Positions 42,959 through 52,183 of a DNA stretch of 64,000 nt are shown here, piece by piece. Each line of letters begins with the position of its first letter. Position 1 is the first letter of the stretch. The stretch is from Sphingopyxis sp. H053 (GTDB lineage Bacteria; Pseudomonadota; Alphaproteobacteria; Sphingomonadales; Sphingomonadaceae), in the NCBI RefSeq assembly GCF_001468225.1, contig NZ_LNRU01000002.1:124001-188000 (forward strand), written 5' to 3'. A model generated the notes under the pieces. That model did not search any database, was not told the DNA's origin, and saw only the letters and a list, made by a program, of their open reading frames with translations. The position numbers were made by a program, and so were the translations under genes.

Positions 42959-43855
42959 TCAGGTCAAAAACGCGCCCAGTTCGGCAAGCAATAATTCGGG
43001 CACCTCTTCCTGCGGGCTGTGCCCGCACGGCAGCGCGCACCCGCGCACATCGCGCGCCTTCGAACGCCAGCTTTCCATGACGTCGAAGAGCGTGCCCACC
43101 GTGCCATATTCGCCCCAAAGCAGCAGCAAGGGCGCCTCGATCCGCCGGTCATCATCGGCTGCATCATGTTCGAGATCGATGCTCGCCGCAGCGCGATAGT
43201 CCTCGCAGATCGCGTGGCGCGTCGAGGGGTCACGGTAGCAGCGGCGATATTCGGCGACGACGCGCGGATCGAGCGAGCCGTCGACCTTGATCTGGCCGGC
43301 AAGGTGGCGGTCGAGAAAATGGTCGGGATCGGCCGCGATCATCCGCTCGGGCAGGTCGAACGGCTGGATGAGGAAGAACCACCAGAAATAGCGCGTCGCG
43401 AATTCTCTGGTCGTCTGCGCATACATCGTCGCGGTCGGCGCGATGTCGAGCAGCACGAGCCGCGCGACGCGGTCCGGGTGGTCGAGCGCCATGCGATGCG
43501 CGACGCGCGCACCGCGATCATGCGCGACGACATCGAAACGGTCGAAACCGAGCGTCGTCATCACCGCGACCTGATCGGCCGTCATCGCGCGTTTGGAATA
43601 ATTCGCATGCGCCGGATCGCCCGGCAGTTTTTCGCTGTCGCCATAACCGCGCAGGTCGGTCGCGACGACCGTGAAGCGCTTCGCCAGCGCGGGCACGACC
43701 TTGTGCCAGGTCAGATGCGTCTGCGGGTGGCCGTGGAGCAGCAGCAGCGGCGGCCCCGAACCGCCGACCGCGGCACGGATGCGCACGCCGTCCGCATCGA
43801 CGTCCTGCCAATGGAACCCCGGCATGAGTTCGGGATATTCGGGACTATTGCTCAT
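42959..43855 (-). CDS. Alpha/beta hydrolase, haloacetate-dehalogenase-like
   Basis: A 298-aa hydrolase. The nucleophile elbow is VAHDRGARVAH with aspartate (D113) instead of serine, as in fluoroacetate dehalogenases; LLLLHGHPQTHLTWHK holds the oxyanion region, LVLLDIAPTATMY follows, and the catalytic histidine is in PCGHSPQEEVPE. The segment YFWWFFLIQP aligns with the YxHWFF halide pocket, with tryptophan where a pocket histidine is expected, so the real substrate may not be a haloacid. Start ATG 43855 overlaps the leuD-like stop by 4 bases; an open frame extends upstream only as a shadow of leuD. Third gene of the leuC-leuD operon. Confidence 0.85.
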   Translation of the reverse strand: MSNSPEYPELMPGFHWQDVDADGVRIRAAVGGSGPPLLLLHGHPQTHLTWHKVVPALAKRFTVVATDLRGYGDSEKLPGDPAHANYSKRAMTADQVAVMTTLGFDRFDVVAHDRGARVAHRMALDHPDRVARLVLLDIAPTATMYAQTTREFATRYFWWFFLIQPFDLPERMIAADPDHFLDRHLAGQIKVDGSLDPRVVAEYRRCYRDPSTRHAICEDYRAAASIDLEHDAADDDRRIEAPLLLLWGEYGTVGTLFDVMESWRSKARDVRGCALPCGHSPQEEVPELLLAELGAFLT

Positions 43856-44466
43856 CGCTCGGCACCCATAAGCCAGGGCTTGCGGCCGAGATAGGCTTTC
43901 TCGAACGCGCGGATGCGGTCGGCGTGCGTCAGCGTCTCGCCGATCCGGTCGAGCCCGAGCATCAGCGCGCGCCGCGTGGCGGGATCGATATCGAAGCCGG
44001 CCGCATAGGCGCCCATCGCGATACGCTGCGCATCGAGGTCGACCGTCATCTCGCCTGCCCCGTCGCCCAGTTCCGCCATCAGCGCCGCGACCTGTTCGAG
44101 CGGCAGCGACAGAAGCAGCAGGCCGTTGTTCGCGGCATTGTCGGCGAAGATCGCGCCATAGGAGGAGCCGATGATGCCGCGGATGCCATATTGGAGCATC
44201 CCCCACACAGCATGTTCGCGCGACGAACCACAGCCGAAATTGGGCCCGACGAGCAGGAAGCGCGTCTCCGCCATGTCCGCGCGGTTGAGGATGAAATCGT
44301 CCCGCACCGCGCCGTTTTCATCGAAGCGGAGGTCGTGAAAAAGACCCGCGGCGAGCCCCGAGCGGTCGATGCCTTTCAGAAACGCCTTGGGCATGATGAC
44401 GTCGGTGTCGATATTGGCGGCGGGCATCGCGGCGGCGCGGCCCGACAGGCGGATGAAACGCTCCAT
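43852..44466 (-). CDS. leuD: 3-isopropylmalate dehydratase small-subunit-like protein
   Basis: A 204-aa swivel-domain subunit of the aconitase/isopropylmalate isomerase family. NIDTDVIMPKAFLKG, NFGCGSSREHAVWGM and ADNAANNGLL are hallmark motifs. With the large subunit encoded 1 base upstream (overlapping TGATG), it forms a 4Fe-4S hydro-lyase. Because the operon is next to a LysR regulator and carries a dehalogenase-like hydrolase but no leuA or leuB, the complex may act on another alkylmalate or maleate rather than in leucine synthesis. The symbol reflects family only. Confidence 0.88.
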   Translation of the reverse strand: MERFIRLSGRAAAMPAANIDTDVIMPKAFLKGIDRSGLAAGLFHDLRFDENGAVRDDFILNRADMAETRFLLVGPNFGCGSSREHAVWGMLQYGIRGIIGSSYGAIFADNAANNGLLLLSLPLEQVAALMAELGDGAGEMTVDLDAQRIAMGAYAAGFDIDPATRRALMLGLDRIGETLTHADRIRAFEKAYLGRKPWLMGAER

Positions 44467-45902
44467 CAGTCAAACTCCTCCGCCGCAAGCTCTCGCACAT
44501 CGGCAAGCCTTCCGGTGACCGCGGCCGCCGCCACCATCGCCGGACTCATCAGATGCGTACGGCCGCCGATCCCCTGCCGGCCCTCGAAATTCCGGTTGGT
44601 GCTCGACGCGCAGCGTTCGCCCGGCGCGAGGCTGTCGTCGTTCATCGCGAGGCAGAGCGAGCAGCCCGAACGGCGCCACTCGAACCCGGCTTCGATGAAG
44701 ATGCGGTCGATCCCCTCTTCTTCGGCGGCGCGGCGGACGCCACTGCTGCCCGGCGAAATCATCGCGCGAACGCCGGGTGCAACCTTGCGTCCCTTCAATA
44801 TCCGTGCCGCATCGCGCAGATCGGTGAGGCGCGCGTTGGTGCACGAACCGATGAAGGCACGATCGATCGCGATATCCTGCAGCGGGGTGTGCGGCGCGAG
44901 GCCCATATAGGCCATCGCGCGGATCGCATCGGCGCGACGCTCAGCGGGGAGGTCATCAGGATCGGGGACGATGCCGGTGATCGCGAGCGACTGGTCGGGA
45001 CTGGTCCCCCAGCTCACCATCGGCGGAATGTCGCCGGCATCGAGCGCGATCTCCTTGTCGAACCGCGCGCCCGGGTCGCTGCGCAGGACCTGCCATTCGG
45101 CGCGCGCCTGGGCAAGCAGACCTGCCGACGGCGCGCGCGGGCACCCCGCGATATATTCGACGACCTTGTCGTCGGGCGCCATCAGCGCGACGCGCGCGCC
45201 GCATTCGACCGCCATGTTGCAGATCGTCATGCGCGCCTCGACCCCGAGCGCACCGATCGCTTCGCCCGCAAATTCGACGGCATGCCCCGCCGCGCCATCG
45301 GCGCCGATCCGGCGGATCACCTCCATGATCAGGTCCTTCGCGGTCACCCCGGGCGCCAGCGTCCCGTCGATCGTGATGCGCATCGTCCGGAGGCGGCGAT
45401 AGACGAGCGTCTGCGTCGCCAGCAGATGTTCGATGTCCGACGTACCGATACCGAAGCCGACGACGCCGAACGCGCCATAGGTCGTCGAATGGCTGTCGCC
45501 CGCCGCGATGACCATGCCCGGCAGCACCAGACCGAGCTCGGGCATCACGACATGCTCGATCCCCTGCCGCGGATCGAAGAGGTCGAAGATTTCGATGCCG
45601 AAATCGCGGCCATTCTCACCCAGATATTCGATCTGCCGCCGCGCGCCGTCGTCGAGTTCGCCCGCCTCGCTGTCGGGGTTGGTCGAATTGACATGATCGA
45701 CGACGCCCAGCGATGCCGCGGGCCGCCAGGGCGCCCGCCCGGCGGCGCGGAGGCCGCTGAACGCCTGGGGGCTTGTATATTCATTGAGCACCGTTCTATC
45801 GATATAGAGCAATAATCGTTCGCCAGCTTCGCCGGATTCGTCGAAAGACAATATGCGGTGTTCGTCGACGATCTTGTCATAAAGCGTTTTTGGCGCCGAC
45901 AT
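44466..45902 (-). CDS. leuC: 3-isopropylmalate dehydratase large-subunit-like protein
   Basis: A 478-aa aconitase-family large subunit. TLYDKIVDEHRI at the start, AAGDSHSTTYGAFGVVGFGIG, the cluster cysteines in GSCTNARL and SGCSLCLAMNDD, and the C-terminal STNRNFEGRQG motif are present. One usually constant site reads VDHVNSTNP where VDHN is expected, and the residues between 35 and 60 are unusual, both signs of a divergent paralogue. Divergent from a LysR gene with 101 bases between. Role in leucine synthesis is possible, but a catabolic hydro-lyase (for example on a 2-alkylmalate) suits the context better. Confidence 0.85.
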   Translation of the reverse strand: MSAPKTLYDKIVDEHRILSFDESGEAGERLLLYIDRTVLNEYTSPQAFSGLRAAGRAPWRPAASLGVVDHVNSTNPDSEAGELDDGARRQIEYLGENGRDFGIEIFDLFDPRQGIEHVVMPELGLVLPGMVIAAGDSHSTTYGAFGVVGFGIGTSDIEHLLATQTLVYRRLRTMRITIDGTLAPGVTAKDLIMEVIRRIGADGAAGHAVEFAGEAIGALGVEARMTICNMAVECGARVALMAPDDKVVEYIAGCPRAPSAGLLAQARAEWQVLRSDPGARFDKEIALDAGDIPPMVSWGTSPDQSLAITGIVPDPDDLPAERRADAIRAMAYMGLAPHTPLQDIAIDRAFIGSCTNARLTDLRDAARILKGRKVAPGVRAMISPGSSGVRRAAEEEGIDRIFIEAGFEWRRSGCSLCLAMNDDSLAPGERCASSTNRNFEGRQGIGGRTHLMSPAMVAAAAVTGRLADVRELAAEEFD

Positions 45903-45976
45903 TCTTCTACCCTTCCTGCGGTTTCGCAGGCCGGGATTACCGTCAGCGGTTCGGACGAAGCCAATGCCGGGACAGT

Positions 45977-45986
45977 ATCAATTGAT
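45977..45986. promoter_or_regulatory. Candidate LysR site ATCAATTGAT
   Basis: A perfect 10-bp palindrome in the leuC-LysR gap, 18 bases before the LysR start. It shares ATCAAT with the palindrome beside the paralogous LysR gene (59402-59415). Position and symmetry fit an autoregulatory site. Confidence 0.4.
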
Positions 45987-46003
45987 GCGACGAGTGGATT
46001 CAA

Positions 46004-46921
46004 ATGGATATCATGTGGCTCGAGGACTTCATCAAGCTCGCTGATGAAGGCAATTTTTCCCGCGCAGCCGAAGCGCGCAACCTGACCCAGCCGGCGTTCA
46101 GCCGCCGCATCCGTGCGCTCGAGGACTGGGTCGGCGCGACGCTGGTCGATCGCGACACGCACCGGATCGCGCTGACCGAAGCGGGACAGGCGTTTCGCGT
46201 CCTCGCCGAAGAGATCATGCGGCGCCTGACGCTGGGCCGCGACCATGTCCGCGAAATCGGCGGCACGCTGAGCAATGAAATCCGTTTCGCCTCGACGCAC
46301 GCGCTGTCGACAACCTTTTTCCCCGCATGGCTCCGCAGCCTCCACGGCGGACAGGAGGCCGGGACGATCACGCTGATCGCCGACAATATGGCCGCGTGCG
46401 AACGCTTCATGCTCGAAGGCAAGGCCGATTTCCTCCTGTGCCACCATCATACGGCGGCGCAGCATCGCCTCGACCCGGCGGGCTTCACCTCGCTCGCGCT
46501 CGGCGAGGATGTGCTGATGCCGGTGACCGCGCCGCTCGGCAACGGGGCACCCACGCACGTCCTGCCGGGCAGCGGCGACCAGCCGCTCCCCTATCTGGAG
46601 TTCGAGGAAAAATCGGGCATGGGCCGCATTCTGCAGGCCGCGCAGGTGATTTCGGCGGGTTCGGCATCGCTCCGCACCGTGTTTCGTTCGCATATGGCGA
46701 CCGCGCTGCTGTCGATGGCGCGCGACGGGCGCGGCGTGTGCTGGGCGCCGCTCAGCGTCGCCGCCGCCGACCTTGAGAGCGGTCGCCTTGTCGCCGCGGG
46801 CGATGCGCGCTGGCACGTTCCGATCGAGATCCGCATCTACAAACCGATCGCGCGGCGCAGCCCGAGCGTCGAGGCCTTCTGGACGATGCTGAAGAACCGG
46901 TTGAAGGCCGAGGCCAATTAG
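46004..46921 (+). CDS. LysR-family transcriptional regulator
   Basis: A 305-aa regulator with winged helix MWLEDFIKLADEGNFSRAAE then QPAFSRRIRALEDWVG, and a ligand-binding domain. It resembles the YjiE/HypT-like subgroup and is a clear paralogue of 59487-60386 (shared motifs: FSRRIRALE, ITHALS/VTHALA, SPS.EAFW). Divergent from the leuC-leuD-hydrolase operon, its probable target. The stop codon TAG (46919-46921) lies inside the terminal repeat of the element 46918-47187, so the original C-terminus may have been changed by that insertion. Confidence 0.92.
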   Translation: MDIMWLEDFIKLADEGNFSRAAEARNLTQPAFSRRIRALEDWVGATLVDRDTHRIALTEAGQAFRVLAEEIMRRLTLGRDHVREIGGTLSNEIRFASTHALSTTFFPAWLRSLHGGQEAGTITLIADNMAACERFMLEGKADFLLCHHHTAAQHRLDPAGFTSLALGEDVLMPVTAPLGNGAPTHVLPGSGDQPLPYLEFEEKSGMGRILQAAQVISAGSASLRTVFRSHMATALLSMARDGRGVCWAPLSVAAADLESGRLVAAGDARWHVPIEIRIYKPIARRSPSVEAFWTMLKNRLKAEAN

Positions 46922-47187
46922 GGTCCAGACCCGCTACTTACGGGTCCGAGGTTTGAAGCGATTTTGCTCAGGGCGAGGAAGCAAGGCGCAGGCATATTGG
47001 AATATTCCAAGACTTGCTGACGCGGCCATGGGCAAAATCGGTCAAATCCCGAAGGGACGTCGAAATGGCTTCGATCTCGGGCCCGCGCGGCCTTGCGGGT
47101 AGCGATGCTACCCGCTGCACCCACCCGAACCCGATATCTTCGCCATTTCGACGCCTCGGACCCGTAAGTAGCGGGTCTGGACCCTAA
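46918..47187. mobile_element. 270-bp MITE-like element with 34-bp perfect terminal inverted repeats
   Basis: The ends 46918-46951 and 47154-47187 are exact reverse complements (TTAGGGTCCAGACCCGCTAC... and its complement). TA lies at both outer edges, as for elements that duplicate a TA target, though no longer duplication is visible. Inside are a perfect 14-bp palindrome TTGGAATATTCCAA (46997-47010), a 12-bp inverted pair CGTCGAAATGGC (47058-47069 with 47142-47153) and a 9-bp stem GCGGGTAGC (47095-47115). No open frame of significance. The left end supplies the stop codon of the LysR gene. The remaining gap to 47352 shows nothing. Confidence 0.75.
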
Positions 47188-47352
47188 ATCGCCGACGGCG
47201 TAATAAAACTGCGCAGACGCCCCTCGCACCGCACGAATGATTCTATGTCGAACCGGCATTGGGATCGATGGCCGCATGTCCATAGACAGAATGGGCCCAT
47301 GCACTAACCGACGAACGGACGGCTTTGGCAGGGTTCAGGGCGGAGAAAAAAA

Positions 47353-50300
47353 ATGATCCAGGGACCGGCAACGGCGGAGAGCAACAAGTTCAAGATTTCC
47401 ACATCGCTTCTCGCGATTTCCCTTTTTGCGGGGCTGACAGGCGTGGCGGGCACCGCACACGCACAGGACACACCGGCACCCGCGCCGGACGACAGTGCGG
47501 CGACGGAGGGCGCCAGCGACATCGTCGTGACCGGGTCGCGCATCGGTCGCCCGGTCCTCGACTTGCCGACCCCGGTCGGCGTGGTGAGTTCCGAAACGCT
47601 CGGCGCGAACAACGCACAGTTCGACATCGGCCGCGCCCTTGCCCAGCAACCCGCGATCGGCTTTTCGGGCAGCATGCAGCAGAGCCAGCAGAGCGGTGCC
47701 TCGGGCTCGCGCGGCGAGAATAGCGGCGGCCTCGCCGTCGTCGATCTGCGCAGCCTCGGGTCAAACCGCACGCTCGTCCTCGTCAACGGCAAGCGCCGCG
47801 TCGCCGGCGCCACCGACAGCGCGGCGCTCGACCTCAATTCGATCAATCCCAATCTGATCGAACGCGTCGAAATCATCACCGGCGGCGCGTCGGCCATCTA
47901 TGGCTCGGACGCGGTCTCGGGCGTCGTGAACATCATCACCAAGGATGATTTCGACGGCGTTCGCCTGTCGTTCAGCGGATCGCAGCCGGCGCGCGACCCC
48001 GAAGGCTTCACCTATGGCGGAAGCATCGTAGCGGGGAAGAATTTCGCCCAGGGTCGCGGCAACATCACCGTCGCAGCCGACTATACGAAGGTGAAGGAAA
48101 TCACCCCGCGTCAGGCCGACATGCGAAACAATGTCGCGATGATCAATCCGGCCGATACCGGGCCGAACGACGGCATTCCCGATCTGATCATCGTTCCCGG
48201 CGGCGAAGCCTTTCAATATTCGGGCTATGGCGCGGTGGGCCTGCGCGGCGACACGGGCGGCCTCGGTGCGTTCGTCTTCAACGATGACGGCACACCGCGC
48301 CGTGCGCCGACGCCGCTTTTCACCGACGGCAGCCTGTTCGGGAAATTCGACAATTGCGGACCGGCCTGCTTCCGCTTCGACGATTCGATTTCGATCGTTC
48401 CCGACATCGAGCGCTACAACCTCAACCTCAGCACCCATTTCGACTTCAGCGACAATGTGCGGGCCTATTTCGGCGCCGACTATAACAACACGTCGAGCTA
48501 TGGACGCGGGCAGCCCGTGCTCCGCGCGGCACAGCCGATCAACATCGCGCAGAACGCGTTCCTCAATGAGCCCTTCCGCCAGCAATTGCTGGCGGCCGGC
48601 GCGACGACACTGGCTCTCGATCGCCTCTACACCGATGTCGGGCTGCGCTTCAGCCAGGTCGATCGCAACAGCCTGTCGTTCGTCGGCGGGCTGAAGGGCG
48701 AGTTCGAGACCGGATTCTCCGATCTCCGCTACGACATCTATGGCACCTACGGCCGCACCAAGGCGAAGTTCATCGGCTACAACCGCATGCTCCTGCCCAA
48801 TCTGCGCGCGGCGCTCGACGCCGTCGTCGATCCCGGTTCGGGGCAGATCCGCTGCCGCATGGACGTCCCCTCGCTTCAACCCGTCGGCTATGTCCGGCCC
48901 GCCATCGTCGGCAGCGGCCCCTGCGTGCCCTTCAATCCGTTCGGTTCGACCGCCAGCTCGCAGGAAGCACGCGACTTCGTCAGCACAACAACGGTGTCCA
49001 ACGCCTTCGTCCGCCAGACGACGGCGGGCTTCTCGCTCTCCGGGGATTCGAGCAAGTTCCTGACCATGCCGGGCGGCGGGTCGATCGGCATCGCCCTCGG
49101 CGCGGAGTATCGGAAGGAACGCAACGGCCGGACCACCGATCCGCTGATCAAGGCCGGCGTGACCAACCAGGCGTCGTCGCAGGATTATGAGGGTGGCTAT
49201 CATGTTACCGAACTGTTCGGCGAACTCAGCATACCCCTCTTGACCGACATGCCCTTTGCCAAGCTGTTGTCGGTCGAAGGCGCGGTGCGCCACGCCGATT
49301 ATAGCCACGCGGGACAGGCGACCTCGTGGAAAGCGGGTGCGATCTGGGAGCCGGTCGACGGATTCCGTCTGCGCGCGACGCTGAGCCGCGCCATTCGCGC
49401 GCCGAACATCTTCGAAGCCTTCCGGCCGAGCGAGGGTCAGACGACCAACGTCAACGACCCCTGTTCGCAAAACAACCTTGGTCAAAACCCCAATCGTGCC
49501 GCCAACTGCGCCGCGCTGGGCCGTCCGGCGGGCTTCGTGCCCGTCAGCGGCGGGATCGGCGTTCCCTTCATCGTGTCGGGCAATCAGGATCTTCGCCCCG
49601 AAGTTTCGGACAGCTGGACGGCCGGCTTCGTGCTGACACCGAATTTCCTGCCCGGCCTTCAGATTTCGGCCGACTGGTTCGACATCAAGATCGAGGACGC
49701 GATCAGCTTCCTCAGCCCGCAAGCGATCGCCGAAAATTGCGTCGACCGCGCCGGCGGCCCCGATCCGGACCTGTGTGCGCTGATCACCCGCGACACGACC
49801 CCCGGCGCAAACTTCTTCAGCATCACCGGCGGTAGAAGCACCTATGTCAACACATCGAAGCTGCAGACCTCAGGCCTCGACACGCAGGTATTTTACGCCC
49901 GCCCGCTGGGCGAGGGTCGCATCTCGGCCAACCTCGCCTTCACCTATCTGCATCGCCTGCGGACCTTCACCTTCCAGGCGCGGCCCGACCTCTACACCGT
50001 GCTCGAGGGTTTTTACGGCTACCCCAAATATAAGGGCGTCGTCGGGCTGAACTATTCGGTCGGCGGCCTGACGGTCGGCTGGCAGGGGCGGTATCAGTCG
50101 AGCCAGGCGCTGACCGACATTTCGCCGGGGATTAGCCGCGAGCTGCTGTCGCCCGACCGGACGGGTTCGCGCTTCTACAACGATATTTCGGCCTCCTATA
50201 CGCTGCCGATGAACGGGAAGCAGGAAGCCAAATTCTCATTCGGTGTTACAAATCTTCTCAACGAAAAGCTGCCGGTGATGGAATCGGTCCAGGTCATCGA

Positions 50301-50367
50301 TCCGTCGGGGGGCGGCTTCGATCAGTTCGGACCGGTTATCCGTCTCGGACTCGAAGTGAACTTCTGA
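47353..50367 (+). CDS. Large TonB-dependent receptor
   Basis: A 1004-aa outer-membrane receptor. A 37-residue signal (ending GTAHAQ) is followed by an acidic linker, the TonB-box region ASDIVVTGSRIGRP, a plug with NRTLVLVNGKRRVAG and IERVEIITGGASAIYGSDAVSG, and a barrel ending LGLEVNF. This longer type, with VLVNGRR in the plug, is common in sphingomonads and xanthomonads next to peptidase and amidase genes. GGAG precedes the ATG. It heads the cluster AbgT, M20, acylase, so uptake of peptides or N-acyl amino acids is likely. Confidence 0.93.
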   Translation: MIQGPATAESNKFKISTSLLAISLFAGLTGVAGTAHAQDTPAPAPDDSAATEGASDIVVTGSRIGRPVLDLPTPVGVVSSETLGANNAQFDIGRALAQQPAIGFSGSMQQSQQSGASGSRGENSGGLAVVDLRSLGSNRTLVLVNGKRRVAGATDSAALDLNSINPNLIERVEIITGGASAIYGSDAVSGVVNIITKDDFDGVRLSFSGSQPARDPEGFTYGGSIVAGKNFAQGRGNITVAADYTKVKEITPRQADMRNNVAMINPADTGPNDGIPDLIIVPGGEAFQYSGYGAVGLRGDTGGLGAFVFNDDGTPRRAPTPLFTDGSLFGKFDNCGPACFRFDDSISIVPDIERYNLNLSTHFDFSDNVRAYFGADYNNTSSYGRGQPVLRAAQPINIAQNAFLNEPFRQQLLAAGATTLALDRLYTDVGLRFSQVDRNSLSFVGGLKGEFETGFSDLRYDIYGTYGRTKAKFIGYNRMLLPNLRAALDAVVDPGSGQIRCRMDVPSLQPVGYVRPAIVGSGPCVPFNPFGSTASSQEARDFVSTTTVSNAFVRQTTAGFSLSGDSSKFLTMPGGGSIGIALGAEYRKERNGRTTDPLIKAGVTNQASSQDYEGGYHVTELFGELSIPLLTDMPFAKLLSVEGAVRHADYSHAGQATSWKAGAIWEPVDGFRLRATLSRAIRAPNIFEAFRPSEGQTTNVNDPCSQNNLGQNPNRAANCAALGRPAGFVPVSGGIGVPFIVSGNQDLRPEVSDSWTAGFVLTPNFLPGLQISADWFDIKIEDAISFLSPQAIAENCVDRAGGPDPDLCALITRDTTPGANFFSITGGRSTYVNTSKLQTSGLDTQVFYARPLGEGRISANLAFTYLHRLRTFTFQARPDLYTVLEGFYGYPKYKGVVGLNYSVGGLTVGWQGRYQSSQALTDISPGISRELLSPDRTGSRFYNDISASYTLPMNGKQEAKFSFGVTNLLNEKLPVMESVQVIDPSGGGFDQFGPVIRLGLEVNF

Positions 50368-50461
50368 TTCCGGGCCGACAAGGTGGGGCTCGCGCCGCGT
50401 GCGCGGGCCTCATATTGTCTCTGTACAGCGATATGAATCCAGCCTGGCAGGAGGCGCAATT

Positions 50462-52069
50462 ATGAGTGCTGAAACCATCCGCCCTGCCCGTCAGAGGGGG
50501 TTTCTCGGCGTCGTCGAGCGCGTCGGCAATCTGCTGCCCGACCCGACGATCATCTTCCTCTACCTGATCATCATATTGATGATCATATCGGCGGTCGGCG
50601 CGGGGTTCGGGTGGAGCGCATCGCTGCCCTATTCGGGCAAGGAGGCGCCCGCCGGCGCCGAGCTCGCGGGCGGCGTCCTGACCTATCGCGCGTCGAGCCT
50701 GTTCTCGGCCGAGAATATCGCGCGGCTGTTCACCGAGATGCCGCGCACCTATGCCAGCTTCACCCCGCTCGGCATCATCCTGACGATCATGATGGGCGCC
50801 GCGGTCGCCGAGCGGTCGGGGCTGTTCTTCGCGCTGATCCGCGGTTCGCTGCGGGGTACGCCGCGCCGCTATATGACGCCGATCATCGCGGTGGTGGGCA
50901 TGGTGTCGCACCATGCCGCCGACGCCGCTTATGTCGTGCTGATCCCTATGGCGGCGGTGCTCTTCGCGTCGGTCGGGCGTCACCCGCTCGCGGGAATTGC
51001 CGCTGCGCTCGCCGCGGTGTCGGGGGGCTATGCCGGCAACATCATGCCCGGCCAGCTCGACGTCCTGCTGTTCGGCTTTACACAGGAAGCCGCGCGTATC
51101 GTCGAGCCCGGCTGGACGATGAACCCGCTCGGCAACTGGTATTTCATCCTCGGCATCGTCGTCTTTTTCACGCCGATCATCTGGTTCATCACCGACAAGG
51201 TGGTCGAACCGCGGCTCGGAACCTGGAGCGAGGAGGTCGACGAAGAGCTTCGCGCCGATCTCGAAAAAGGCGACCTCAGCGGCGATGAGCGGCGGGGGCT
51301 TCGCCACGCCGGCATTGCGGCGCTGTTGGTCACAGCGCTGTTCGCCGCGCTTTGTCTGTGGCCGGGCTACACGCCCTTCATCGATCAGGATGCCGAGGGC
51401 CCGATCCGCCTGCAGCCACTCTACGCCTCGATGATCGCGGCGCTGTTCCTGCTGTTCCTGCTGACCGGCGTCGTTTTCGGGCGCGCCGTCGGCACGGTCA
51501 AAAATTCGAACGACGTGATCGCAATGATGCGCGAGGGCGTAAAGACGATCGCGCCCTATCTGGTCTTCGTTTTCTTCGCGGCGCATTTCGTGGCGATGTT
51601 CAACTGGTCGGGTATCGGCCCGATCCTCGCGATCGGCGGGGCGGAGAAACTGCAGGGCATGAACCTGCCCCCGGCGCTGCTTCTCGTCTGCGTGCTGTTG
51701 CTGTCGTCCTTGATGGACCTGTTCATCGGATCATCGACCGCCAAATGGAGCGTCCTGTCGTCGGTCGTCGTGCCGATGTTCATGCTGCTGGGCATCAGCC
51801 CCGAAATGACGACCGCCGCCTATCGCATGGGCGACAGTTACACCAACATCATGACCCCGCTGATGAGCTATTTCCCGCTCGTCCTCGTCTTCTGTCAGCG
51901 CTGGGACAAGTCGATGGGGGTCGGATCGCTGCTCGCGCTGATGCTGCCCTATGCGCTGTGCTTTATGGCGACGGGGATCACGATGGTCGTCGCATGGGTG
52001 GTCTTCGACCTGCCCCTCGGCCCGCACGCGCAGGTCTTTTATCAGGTCGCGGCGCACGCCGTGCCGTGA
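50462..52069 (+). CDS. AbgT-family transporter
   Basis: A 535-aa inner-membrane protein with about 11-12 hydrophobic segments, of the AbgT (p-aminobenzoyl-glutamate) family. Family features are VERVGNLLPDPTIIFLYLI, MMGAAVAERSGLF and MDLFIGSSTAKWSVLSSVVVP. Known members import p-aminobenzoyl-glutamate or export sulfonamides. Start ATG 50462 behind GGAGG. The M20 amidohydrolase that follows is the usual partner (AbgA/AbgB type hydrolases), so import and hydrolysis of an N-acyl amino acid is the simplest reading. Two short gaps around it hold no features. Confidence 0.92.
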   Translation: MSAETIRPARQRGFLGVVERVGNLLPDPTIIFLYLIIILMIISAVGAGFGWSASLPYSGKEAPAGAELAGGVLTYRASSLFSAENIARLFTEMPRTYASFTPLGIILTIMMGAAVAERSGLFFALIRGSLRGTPRRYMTPIIAVVGMVSHHAADAAYVVLIPMAAVLFASVGRHPLAGIAAALAAVSGGYAGNIMPGQLDVLLFGFTQEAARIVEPGWTMNPLGNWYFILGIVVFFTPIIWFITDKVVEPRLGTWSEEVDEELRADLEKGDLSGDERRGLRHAGIAALLVTALFAALCLWPGYTPFIDQDAEGPIRLQPLYASMIAALFLLFLLTGVVFGRAVGTVKNSNDVIAMMREGVKTIAPYLVFVFFAAHFVAMFNWSGIGPILAIGGAEKLQGMNLPPALLLVCVLLLSSLMDLFIGSSTAKWSVLSSVVVPMFMLLGISPEMTTAAYRMGDSYTNIMTPLMSYFPLVLVFCQRWDKSMGVGSLLALMLPYALCFMATGITMVVAWVVFDLPLGPHAQVFYQVAAHAVP

Positions 52070-52183
52070 GGGAGTCCATGATGAAATCCGCCGCCAAACA
52101 TGCAACCATGTCCAATCAGCATTGGGGTCGGCCGCGCACCGCCCCTAGCCTGCCTTCGCCGCTGCGCCAGGAGGTCCGTCCCC

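Noticed and set aside
42959-44206. A longer version of the dehalogenase-like gene starting at 44206
   Set aside because: The first 117 codons are the leuD-like gene read in the wrong frame; the ATG at 43855 overlaps the leuD stop and starts a normal-length hydrolase.
47761-49722. A 653-codon minus-strand open frame inside the large TonB receptor gene
   Set aside because: The plus-strand receptor has full domain structure; the antisense frame has none.
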